A DNA stretch of 11,413 bases from assembly GCA_012031475.1 (NCBI GenBank), contig JAAUTJ010000090.1, positions 1 to 11,413 on the forward strand, in the 5' to 3' direction. Both the position numbers and the translations under genes were made by a program. The notes below the pieces were generated by a model, which saw only the letters and a program-made list of their open reading frames with translations, was not told the origin of the DNA and made no database searches. The stretch is from Leptolyngbyaceae cyanobacterium SM1_3_5. GTDB lineage: Bacteria > Cyanobacteriota > Cyanobacteriia > Elainellales > Elainellaceae. Position 1 is the stretch's first letter. The number at the start of each line of letters is the position of its first letter. Positions 1-6,389 of this stretch are shown in pieces.

Positions 1-33
1 TCAAGTTCCGATCGCCCTTCTAATTGCCGATCT

Positions 34-216
34 TTAAGGTCGATTAAGCCTCGCGCCAACGGTTGAGCCCGTTTTTTTGTAGATTGTATTTGCCGTCAGC
101 AGATCGACAAACACCTCTTGCTCAATTTGAGAACGACTTGCATCTTCGGCGAGAGGGGACGCATATTCCACCACATCGACCTCATATTTGAGTAAAAAGA
201 TGAGCGCCTGACTCAA
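34..216 (-). CDS. Unrecognised partial protein, probable frameshift near its end
   Basis: I do not recognise this protein. The minus-strand frame is open from a stop complement at 286-288 down to a stop at 34-36. The only usual start in it is a TTG at 216, with no clear ribosome binding site, so the start is uncertain. The readable part is mixed and protein-like (LLKYEVDVVEYASPL, then QIEQEVFVDLLTANTIYKK). Just after KK it crosses a run of seven A (T7 at 72-78 on the plus strand). If one A is removed, the frame continues to the window edge as RAQPLARGLIDLKDRQLEG, which looks more protein-like than the present tail. The gene may therefore extend beyond the window and be broken by a homopolymer slip, real or technical. 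It is also possible that this is not a gene. Confidence 0.3.
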   Translation of the reverse strand: MSQALIFLLKYEVDVVEYASPLAEDASRSQIEQEVFVDLLTANTIYKKTGSTVGARLNRP

Positions 217-277
217 GGCTTGCAGCCGTTGCTGCTGCCTGTAGCCAAGCTCTGTACTGAAGAGTCGATGAACAATT

Positions 278-853
278 GTGGTGGATCAGAACTCCTTGAC
301 AGAAGAAGCTAATCGGCTGCTTGAGATACTTCGCACCACCCCATTTAACGATTGTTACTCACTCAGCCGAACCTTCCAAGAATTGCCCAACCGCACTGGT
401 ATTTATGCCATCCAGCACCGCACTCAAGGCATCCTATACCTGGGTAAATCGGGGAATGTTCGAGCTAGACTGCGAGGCGGCCACAAGGCGTTAGGCTGGG
501 CATTTATCGACAGGATCGACCCGGATGATGTGCGAATTGCCGTTGCCCAAGTGTCCTTCTCCTGGTCTCGGCTATCATTGCAGTTAGAGCAAATCATGCT
601 TCGGCAGACTCGTCCACCTTACAACGATACGCTACGCTGCCTTCGGGCGCATTGCTCAGGAGGATTAATCCATGCCGACCTCCAACTCCATCCCTCATTC
701 CTGGTTGAACTCGCTGCCGGAACGGGTGCAAGTCGCGATTGCGGCTTATGCACTCGAAGCAGACCTCTCGATCGCGGCAGTGGTGACGATCGCGATCGCT
801 CACTTCCTGGAGCTAGAGTCCGTTCCTTTAGAGACTCAGCAGAACCGCCTTGA
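278..853 (+). CDS. Small GIY-YIG nuclease-fold protein with a frameshifted C-terminus
   Basis: Residues 38-117 match the GIY-YIG endonuclease fold: GIY at 41-43, the YIG-equivalent YLG at 54-56, the catalytic arginine region GKSGNVRAR (R62/R64), a histidine at 69, the metal-binding glutamate at 104 in LEQIML, and the closing RPPYN with N116. The set looks complete, so a DNA-cutting or DNA-binding role is likely; the substrate is unknown. The start is GTG at 278, since an in-frame stop lies at 269-271. Directly after the N116 codon sits a 25-bp repeat (626-650) that shifts the frame by +1. The present frame runs on to 853 with arginine-rich shadow sequence. Without the repeat the protein ends PPYNIAQED, stop at 666-668, 121 residues, three bases before the next ATG. 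That tidy ending supports the shorter form as ancestral. Confidence 0.75.
   Translation: MVDQNSLTEEANRLLEILRTTPFNDCYSLSRTFQELPNRTGIYAIQHRTQGILYLGKSGNVRARLRGGHKALGWAFIDRIDPDDVRIAVAQVSFSWSRLSLQLEQIMLRQTRPPYNDTLRCLRAHCSGGLIHADLQLHPSFLVELAAGTGASRDCGLCTRSRPLDRGSGDDRDRSLPGARVRSFRDSAEPP
626..650 (+). repeat. 25-bp dispersed repeat, copy 1, inserted in the GIY-YIG gene
   Basis: This copy is identical to the one at 1020-1044. It begins gatacgctac and ends ttcgggcgc. One base before it (c) and two after it (at) are also shared, giving 28 identical bases. It contains gcc-ttcg-ggc, which as RNA forms a short stem closed by a C(UUCG)G tetraloop. It lies exactly between two codons of the host gene and adds 24+1 bases. 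Small dispersed repeats of this size class are known in Nostoc and other cyanobacteria; whether this sequence belongs to a described family cannot be judged here. Confidence 0.85.
658..664 (+). promoter_or_regulatory. Strong ribosome binding site for the tandem-repeat protein
   Basis: AGGAGGA lies 7 bases before the ATG at 672. It overlaps the last codons of the restored GIY-YIG frame (QED-stop), which suggests the two genes were translationally coupled before the 25-bp insertion moved the upstream stop codon. Confidence 0.75.
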
Positions 854-1418
854 AGGAAGCAGCATTCTCGGTGATTTACCCGCCTCGCTCCAGCAGGCGG
901 TTGAAGCTTATGCCGCAGAAGACCAGATGCCGCCAGAGTTTGTGGTAGAACTGGCGATCGCGCATTTTCTCGATCCCGATTCTGTCACCTTTGACGATTG
1001 CATGGTGGGGATGCAGCGCGATACGCTACGCTGCCTTCGGGCGCATCGAACTGTTGCACCAGTACAAGCGCGATCGACAAACAGCAGCGGCTCAACGAGG
1101 ATAAGATTGTCTCAACTGAGTTCATTATTCTTTGAGCAACGTCGAAAACCTATTGAGCGATCGCAGCGACATCCGATCGATTCATTAGGCATCCATCTTC
1201 CATGTAATGATGCGATCGGCCAGATCCAGAATCCGGTTGTCATGCGTCACCAGCAGAATGGTACAGCCTTGTTCTTTGGCAAGCTTCTCCATAATCTCGA
1301 CCACATCTCGCCCCGATTTCTTGTCGAGTGCTGCTGTTGGTTCGTCTGCCAGAATGATTTGCGGCTGGCTCACCAGGGCGCGGGCGATCGCCACCCGCTG
1401 CTTTTGTCCGCCCGATAG
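672..1418 (+). CDS. Small protein with two tandem ~40-residue helical repeats; C-terminus frameshifted
   Basis: I do not recognise a named family. Residues 15-54 and about 69-108 are two copies of one unit: each begins LPxxxQxAxxAYAxE, continues through a central V-rich helix to AIAHFL, and ends with SV. This points to an internal duplication of a helical module, with no signal peptide or membrane segment. A 25-bp repeat (1020-1044) follows codon MQR and shifts the frame by +1. The present frame runs to 1418, where its last 234 bases lie antisense to the devA-like gene and are unlikely to be native. Without the repeat the end reads MQR-IELLHQYKRDRQTAAAQRG with a stop at 1102-1104, giving 135 residues and clearing the neighbour. 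The gene follows the GIY-YIG gene closely and was probably in one operon with it. Confidence 0.65.
   Translation: MPTSNSIPHSWLNSLPERVQVAIAAYALEADLSIAAVVTIAIAHFLELESVPLETQQNRLEGSSILGDLPASLQQAVEAYAAEDQMPPEFVVELAIAHFLDPDSVTFDDCMVGMQRDTLRCLRAHRTVAPVQARSTNSSGSTRIRLSQLSSLFFEQRRKPIERSQRHPIDSLGIHLPCNDAIGQIQNPVVMRHQQNGTALFFGKLLHNLDHISPRFLVECCCWFVCQNDLRLAHQGAGDRHPLLLSAR
1020..1044 (+). repeat. 25-bp dispersed repeat, copy 2, inserted in the tandem-repeat protein gene
   Basis: This copy is base-for-base identical to 626-650, in the same orientation and the same codon phase (between codons), so both read TLRCLRAH. Here the base run gcgc stands both just before (1016-1019) and at the end of the copy (1041-1044), so the exact boundary could slide by up to four bases. 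Removing 25 bp restores a plausible C-terminus and stop. Confidence 0.85.
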
Positions 1419-1889
1419 ATCGCTGGGGTAGGAGTGCATTCGCTCCTCCAAACCCACCGCCATCAAGATATCTTGAATGCGGCAATCGGCTGCTTGGGCA
1501 GTCACATCCTGAGTCTCCAAGGCCATCTCAACATTCTGGTAAGCGGTGAGAAAATTCAAGAGATTATGCGCTTGAAAGATATAGCCAATGTTGCGACGGG
1601 TTAGTGTCATTTGGGCTTTACTGGCGTTGAGCAGTTCGTTTCCCAGAATCTTCAAGCTGCCAGACTGAATCGATCGCAAACTTCCCATCAACGTCAACAA
1701 TGTCGTCTTGCCAGAACCCGATGGCCCCGTCATGATCACAATTTCGCCGCGCTGAATTTGCAGATTGATGTCAAATAAAACCTGTTTACGAAGCGAACCA
1801 TGACCGTAATAGTGATTCAGCTTGGTAATCGAAATTGCAGGTTCAGAAAACACAGTGGCAGACTCTTCTAGCGATCGATCGTGCAACAT
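1185..1889 (-). CDS. devA: DevA-like ABC exporter ATPase
   Basis: This is the ATP-hydrolysing subunit of a DevBCA-type exporter, acting at the cytoplasmic face of the inner membrane. It belongs to the MacB/LolD-like group of ABC ATPases. All motifs are present: Walker A GPSGSGKT at 55-62, Q-loop glutamine 106 in YIFQAH, signature LSGGQ at 158-162, Walker B IILADE at 178-183 and switch histidine 216 in VTHD. The length of 234 residues is normal for the family. The start is supported by a perfect AGGAGGT at 1894-1900 that overlaps the devC stop, so the last two genes are tightly coupled. In Anabaena the namesake exporter moves heterocyst glycolipids, but cyanobacteria carry several paralogues. 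With a drug exporter and PadR nearby, this one is more likely a stress or drug efflux version. The symbol names the family, not a proven orthologue. Confidence 0.9.
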   Translation of the reverse strand: MLHDRSLEESATVFSEPAISITKLNHYYGHGSLRKQVLFDINLQIQRGEIVIMTGPSGSGKTTLLTLMGSLRSIQSGSLKILGNELLNASKAQMTLTRRNIGYIFQAHNLLNFLTAYQNVEMALETQDVTAQAADCRIQDILMAVGLEERMHSYPSDLSGGQKQRVAIARALVSQPQIILADEPTAALDKKSGRDVVEIMEKLAKEQGCTILLVTHDNRILDLADRIITWKMDA

Positions 1890-1893
1890 CCTT

Positions 1894-1900
1894 ACCTCCT
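1894..1900 (-). promoter_or_regulatory. Ribosome binding site of devA overlapping the devC stop
   Basis: AGGAGGT on the minus strand is a full anti-Shine-Dalgarno match. It overlaps the devC stop codon (1899-1901) and lies 4 bases before the devA ATG (1889). It fixes the devA start. Confidence 0.8.
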
Positions 1901-3080
1901 AAAAAATGTCGGCAGGGTCAGCCGTTTGCAGTTTACGCACCGCCATCGCAGCAGAAGCCGTACACATCATGGCAGTCAGAACGAAGACAAATATGACTCG
2001 TCCAACATCCATTGCCATCGGTAAAGAAGTTGCAATAAAGGTGATGCGGTAGACGCCAAGGGCGATCGCCGTGCCTGGAATAAACCCCAGTGCTGCAAGG
2101 ATTAATGCTTCTTGGAAAACTACGATCAGCAGATAGCGATCGCGAAAACCGATCGCTTTGAGCGTCGCGTATTCTGGCAGGTGATCGGTGACATCGCTGT
2201 AGAGAATTTGATAGACAATGACAGCACCGACAATGAAAGCAATCACAACTCCTAGATCGAAGGTGTAACCAACCGGAGTGCTAGCGTTCCAAAAAGCAAC
2301 TTCCGCCTTGGCATAGTCATCTCTGGTCATGACTTTGACATCATTGGGCAGGCGCGATCGCATTTCAGCTAACACCGCTTGTACATCTGTATTTGGTTTC
2401 AGCTTGATGACGCCAACATCAATTAACCCTTTCTGCCGGAAATTTGCCATGCGTAAAAAGTTGACATCGCTGGTGATCAAATAGCCATTGATGCCAAAAG
2501 TCGGGCTGAGGTGAAACAGTCCGCGAATTTGAATTTGCCGTTCATTAATCTCGGTGATGATGGGTTGCCCCGACTCAAACTGCTGAGCAATCGCACCAAA
2601 TTCCTGGCGAGAACTTGCATTGAATAATGCCGTATCGGGTTCACGCAGCTTCTCACGATTGGCCTGCACACCAGACAAATTCATCACCGAATGCTCAGGA
2701 TTAATGCCGATCGCATAGATGTCCCAAATCTCCTTGTTGTCAGGGTTGCGCCACTGAAGCGAGTTGAGATAGATCGGACTGACCGATTCAACACCTGTTA
2801 CGCCTGCAATTTCATACAGTCGGCGTTCCGTGAAGCGATCGAGCGAGATTAGCGATCGCGATCGACTGCTGAGCATGACAATTTCGCCATTTAAGCTGTC
2901 GTGAAATTCCACCGCACTGCTAAACAACGCACCGCGAAAGCCCATTTGCAAAAACATTAATAAGTCAGCAAAGCTGATTCCGGCAATTGCAACGAGTAAG
3001 CGCGATCGTTCTTTTCTTAACTGTAACCAGGACAGAAACAGCGGTTTTTTCTTGGTATCTGGAGCGAGATTCTTTGCCAT
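1899..3080 (-). CDS. devC: DevC-like ABC exporter permease
   Basis: This is the membrane subunit of the exporter, with FtsX/MacB-type permease topology: one transmembrane helix near the N-terminus (about 28-48), a large periplasmic domain (about 55-270), and three C-terminal helices (about 274-294, 317-345 and 361-381). The segment between helices 2 and 3, PEYATLKAIGF, is the characteristic cytoplasmic coupling region of this family. The length of 393 residues is usual for DevC. It lies 26 bp after the MFS gene and 9 bp before devA. A GGGTAG-like sequence precedes the ATG. It would partner the DevA-like ATPase and the DevB-like adaptor. No TolC-type outer-membrane channel is encoded in the window, so it must be supplied from elsewhere. 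Confidence 0.9.
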   Translation of the reverse strand: MAKNLAPDTKKKPLFLSWLQLRKERSRLLVAIAGISFADLLMFLQMGFRGALFSSAVEFHDSLNGEIVMLSSRSRSLISLDRFTERRLYEIAGVTGVESVSPIYLNSLQWRNPDNKEIWDIYAIGINPEHSVMNLSGVQANREKLREPDTALFNASSRQEFGAIAQQFESGQPIITEINERQIQIRGLFHLSPTFGINGYLITSDVNFLRMANFRQKGLIDVGVIKLKPNTDVQAVLAEMRSRLPNDVKVMTRDDYAKAEVAFWNASTPVGYTFDLGVVIAFIVGAVIVYQILYSDVTDHLPEYATLKAIGFRDRYLLIVVFQEALILAALGFIPGTAIALGVYRITFIATSLPMAMDVGRVIFVFVLTAMMCTASAAMAVRKLQTADPADIF

Positions 3081-3106
3081 TACTACCCTTGAAGAGAATT
3101 TTGCTA

Positions 3107-4519
3107 CTATTTGCCACGCATCGAATTACTTCTTTGGGTTTGAATGTTGAAGCTGAGGGCAGAGATGAGGAGTCCTCCAACGATGGGAACGAGGAACAGT
3201 CGATCGAAAACCACCAGTGCTGTCTGTGAGGAGGTCTTGCCGACCAGAACCACGACTAAGGCAACCCCAAATACTGAACCAAGCTGGCGAATCACTTGAT
3301 TGACTGCACTTCCGATCGCAAACTGTGTAGGCGGTAAATCATGAACTGCTGCGCTGCTCAAGATCGGCAGCGTCAAGCCTACTCCCATCCCAATTAGGAT
3401 TGTTGAGGGCAACCAGATTGTCCGAAATGCCGGGGTTGTGCCTGCTTGGGTGAGCAGATAGAAGCCGCCGATCGCCAACAGAATGCCACCTGGAACCAGC
3501 AAGACGCGATGTCCCCCGTCGCATACTGCAATCCGTCCGGCAAAAGGCGCAATAACAGCGACGAGTAGAGGGCCGGGAGTAATTGCCAGACCTGCATTGA
3601 GCGTCGAATAGCCCCAGACTTGAGTGAGAAACAGCACAAACCCAAAAAATATGGCGGTAAAGACGATGTAAAACACAAACGTTGCCAGATTTGCGAACCG
3701 ATAGTTTGCATTTTGAAACAGCTTGAGGTCGATCGCCGGAGCCTCCACTCGAACTGGCGCGATCGAGAAACAATCCCAGCGCAATTCGCCGCCTGCCAAA
3801 CTTAAAAGGGTCAATCGGTTGTTCCAGCCCCATTCGCTGCTTTGCACCGTAGCAAACGCAATCAGCCCGATCGCCACAATGGACAGTAAAACTCCGAAGA
3901 GATCGGAAATCTTGCGGCTGTCTGTCTGACGCGACTCGCTGAGGATTTGGCGTCCTAACCCGATCGTGACGATCCCAACTGGCAGATTTAAGAAAAATGC
4001 CCAGCGCCATCCTGCTGTTTGCACGATTGCAGCTCCCAGCGAAGGTCCGACCGCTGCTGCAATCGCCCCGACTGCACCCCAAAGACTTACCGCTGTTGCT
4101 CGTTTAGAGTGCGGAAATGCGGATAGCACTAGAGCAAGCGAGGCAGGCGTAATCAAAACCCCACCGATCGCTTGCAGCACTCGCGCCGAAATCAGCAGTG
4201 CTGGACTCGATGCCAGACCACACAGCACTGAAGCAAGTGTAAAAATCGTCACCCCTATTAAGAATGTCTTGCGCCGACCGATGAAATCGGCTAACCCCCC
4301 CGCGAACACCAAGAAAGCCGCGAAGACGATCGTATAGGCGTTGAGTACCCAAGACAGTTGAGCCACTGATACGGTTGGAAAGGTGGCGCGGATGCTGGGA
4401 AAAGCGACAAACAAAACGGTCGAATCGAGCGATGCGGCAAAGATTGCCAAACTTGTGACGCCCAGTACTTTCCAGGCATCGAGCAGCGAAGTAGAGCGAT
4501 CGAGTGAAGGAGTCGCCAT
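3107..4519 (-). CDS. MFS multidrug exporter, DHA2 / EmrB-QacA type
   Basis: This is a proton-driven inner-membrane drug exporter with about 14 predicted helices in 470 residues. Family motifs are visible: LDSTVLFVAFPSI at 31-43 (the LDxTIVNVALP motif of DHA2), motif A GGLADFIGRRK at 74-84, and motif C around GAVGAIAAAVGPSLG at 148-162. AGGA stands a few bases before the ATG. The gene sits inside the devB-devC-devA operon, 41 bp after devB and 26 bp before devC, which is unusual. Residues 244-256 (ELRWDCFSIAPV) are out of character: the same bases in the neighbouring frame read IALGLFLDRA, which fits the family better, and the frame is normal again at RVEAPAIDLKLF. A pair of compensating indels is likely (about 3751-3790). 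The rest of the protein is intact; the substrate is unknown. Confidence 0.88.
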   Translation of the reverse strand: MATPSLDRSTSLLDAWKVLGVTSLAIFAASLDSTVLFVAFPSIRATFPTVSVAQLSWVLNAYTIVFAAFLVFAGGLADFIGRRKTFLIGVTIFTLASVLCGLASSPALLISARVLQAIGGVLITPASLALVLSAFPHSKRATAVSLWGAVGAIAAAVGPSLGAAIVQTAGWRWAFFLNLPVGIVTIGLGRQILSESRQTDSRKISDLFGVLLSIVAIGLIAFATVQSSEWGWNNRLTLLSLAGGELRWDCFSIAPVRVEAPAIDLKLFQNANYRFANLATFVFYIVFTAIFFGFVLFLTQVWGYSTLNAGLAITPGPLLVAVIAPFAGRIAVCDGGHRVLLVPGGILLAIGGFYLLTQAGTTPAFRTIWLPSTILIGMGVGLTLPILSSAAVHDLPPTQFAIGSAVNQVIRQLGSVFGVALVVVLVGKTSSQTALVVFDRLFLVPIVGGLLISALSFNIQTQRSNSMRGK

Positions 4520-4560
4520 AAAATTTCCTGTTGAAAATCAATCGAGTTAATCTGTTCGCT

Positions 4561-5748
4561 TCAGGGCTGCGTGTCGATCGCCACTTGCAAACTCAAGTTC
4601 GTCAAGCCCGCCACCTTGCGGCTCGATGGCTCATCTAATAGCACTTTCACTTCCACAACTCGCGCATCAAACTGAGCCGCAGGATCGGTGTTCAACACAT
4701 CTTGCTTGTTAATTTCCAGCCCCACCTCGACCACTTCGCCGCGCAGCACATTGGGAAACGCATTGTTCTTACTGATCGCCGTTGCCACCTGTCCGACCCG
4801 AATACGGCTGACATCGAGTTCATACACTTCGGCGACTGCGACCATCCGCTGAGTCTGTCCCAGGCTGAGGATGCCTCGATCGCCCACTCGTTCACCGGGG
4901 CGCGTGTGAATTTTGAGAACTTGTCCAGCTTGCGGCGATCGCACAATTGCAAGATCCAGTTCCGCCTGTGCCCGTGCCACGTTTGCCTGGGCTTGGTCAA
5001 CTTGCGATCGCACCACATCAACATCAACCGGACGCACTTCGGCAATTTCATCGAGCGTTGCTTGCGCTTCAGCAATTTGTTGATTTCGCGATCGCTGAAT
5101 GCGACTGAGTTGCGCTTGGGCTTCATTCAACTGTTGCCGGACGGTATCTGCCGTAAGCTGCCTGCTGTCGCGCAATGAGGCAGAAACGGCTCCCTCGGTT
5201 TGAAGATATTGATAGCGCTGGTCTTCCAGTTCAGCATTGCGAAGTTCTGCTTGCAGGCGGGCGATCGTTGCTTGTTGAGCCACTGTTTCCGTTTGCACTT
5301 CGACCCGGAGGCGATCGACCACTCGTTCCTGTGCCTGAATCTGTCCGGTCTTTGCACCTGCTTCCACCTGCCGCAATCGCGATCGAGCAACGCCAACTTG
5401 CGCTTGAGCTTCTTGCAAAGCGGCGGCGCGACGAGCATAAGTATCAAGCAGGGCAATCACTTCGCCTTTGCGAATTTGCTGGCCGTGAGTGACGTTGAGC
5501 GTTTCAACTCGTGCGCCATCGATCGAAGTTGGCGCAAAGACGGCAATCACCTCACCTTCCGGCTCTAATCGTCCCAAAGCCGAAACCGTTTCAACGGCAG
5601 GGGGTGCGATCGTTTCAGCAGGCTGAGCAAGGGAACGGTTCAACCAGTAGTAGGTTGAGCCACCGCCAACGACTAGTACACAGGCAACCCCAAGAAAAGT
5701 GAGAAGCTGGGGCGATCGCCATCTTGCGGGCAAACTAAGATTCACCAT
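4561..5748 (-). CDS. devB: DevB-like HlyD-family membrane fusion protein
   Basis: This is the periplasmic adaptor that would link inner-membrane exporters to a TolC-like outer-membrane channel. A single N-terminal anchor helix spans about 15-35. The first half of the lipoyl/barrel-sandwich domain follows (about 55-102, with GRLEPEGEVIAV and GQQIRKGEVIALLD), then a long glutamine/alanine-rich coiled-coil hairpin (about 103-265), then the second half (VRSPQAGQVLKIHTRPGERV, 269-288) and the beta-barrel. The length of 395 residues is normal for DevB. AGGA before the ATG supports the start. It is the first gene of the operon, directly under the putative PadR operator. Because an EmrB-type MFS gene follows it, it could serve that transporter as well as DevCA; that is inference. 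Confidence 0.9.
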   Translation of the reverse strand: MVNLSLPARWRSPQLLTFLGVACVLVVGGGSTYYWLNRSLAQPAETIAPPAVETVSALGRLEPEGEVIAVFAPTSIDGARVETLNVTHGQQIRKGEVIALLDTYARRAAALQEAQAQVGVARSRLRQVEAGAKTGQIQAQERVVDRLRVEVQTETVAQQATIARLQAELRNAELEDQRYQYLQTEGAVSASLRDSRQLTADTVRQQLNEAQAQLSRIQRSRNQQIAEAQATLDEIAEVRPVDVDVVRSQVDQAQANVARAQAELDLAIVRSPQAGQVLKIHTRPGERVGDRGILSLGQTQRMVAVAEVYELDVSRIRVGQVATAISKNNAFPNVLRGEVVEVGLEINKQDVLNTDPAAQFDARVVEVKVLLDEPSSRKVAGLTNLSLQVAIDTQP

Positions 5749-5759
5749 GTTTAATCCTA

Positions 5760-5791
5760 ATTCTTGTATTCAAAAACTTGAGTACAAGAAT
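5760..5791. promoter_or_regulatory. Putative PadR operator between devB and padR
   Basis: Two 12-bp arms, attcttgtattc (5760-5771) and gagtacaagaat (5780-5791), are inverted repeats matching at 11 of 12 positions and separated by 8 bp. The site is centred in the 93-bp gap between the divergent devB and padR starts. PadR proteins bind palindromes of similar layout and often repress both themselves and an adjacent efflux gene. A TTGATT and GAATAC pair with 17-bp spacing on the minus strand could be the devB promoter, with the operator over it; that part is weak. Confidence 0.6.
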
Positions 5792-5841
5792 CAAGGTATA
5801 TTGGAATCATTAAATTTGTCAAGCAAGTTTCAGCAGCGGTT

Positions 5842-6389
5842 ATGGCACTCAAGCACACCCTTTTGGCCTTTTTATCGCGTCAGTCCTTAAGCGGCTATGA
5901 GGTTGCCAAAGAATTTGCGGACGGCTTTGGCAGTTGCTTTTGGAAGGCCAGCCAGCAGCAGGTCTACGCGGAACTCGCCAAGCTTGAACAGCAGGGCAGC
6001 ATTTGCTATGAGGCGATTCCGCAACCGGGACGACTTGACAAAAAATCTATTCCATCACTGAGCAGGGGCAGCAAGAACTCACCGACTGGCTCACCAAGCC
6101 GACGGAACCGACTGCCATCCGTGAAGATTTAGGCGTGATGGGGCTGGCTGGGCATCTAGTTCCCCATCAGGCCATGATTCGTGAAATTGAACGGCGGCGA
6201 CAGCTCCACGCTGAGCGATCGCAACAGGTCAAGCAACTCGATGAATATTTTGCCAACCATTTAGAATCGCTGGAACTCAAAGACCTGTACATGCATTTGA
6301 TTATTCGTCGTGCCATTCGCTATCAGGAAGAGTGGGTGGCTTGGTGTGATGAAGCGCTTCAGGCGATCGAACAGGCGGTGAAAAATTAG
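5842..6389 (+). pseudogene. PadR-family transcriptional regulator, frameshifted
   Basis: PadR proteins are winged-helix repressors that commonly control efflux pumps in response to toxic ligands. The N-terminal part (5842 to about 6045) gives the winged helix: MALKHTLLAFLSRQSLSGYEV, then FWKASQQQVYAELAKLEQQG and the wing ending GRLDKK. The wing should go on as IYSITEQGQQEL, and that sequence is present but one frame away: the A run at 6040-6045 has six A where seven would keep the frame. The second part, ending at 6389, holds the PadR C-terminal helical dimerisation domain (IREDLGVMGLAGHL through AIEQAVKN). Repaired, the protein has 182 residues, normal for the family. As read, only a 96-residue fragment with a wrong tail is made. 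The cause could be a real mutation, slippage at the A run, or a sequencing error. Confidence 0.85.

Noticed and set aside
626..1044. CRISPR-like array
   Set aside because: Only two copies, 394 bp apart, each within a coding gene; no regular spacing and no cas genes.
1105..1184. Terminator between the convergent repeat-protein and devA genes
   Set aside because: Only 4-bp stems (ctca/tgag) and no T run could be seen.
3339..4082. 247-codon minus-strand frame inside the MFS gene
   Set aside because: It is the alternate frame of the exporter. Only the short IALGLFLDRA part is of interest, and it is treated as a local frameshift.
5175..5568. Long plus-strand open frames opposite devB
   Set aside because: They are antisense shadows of a clear HlyD-family gene with GC-rich codon positions; no family resemblance and no ribosome binding site.
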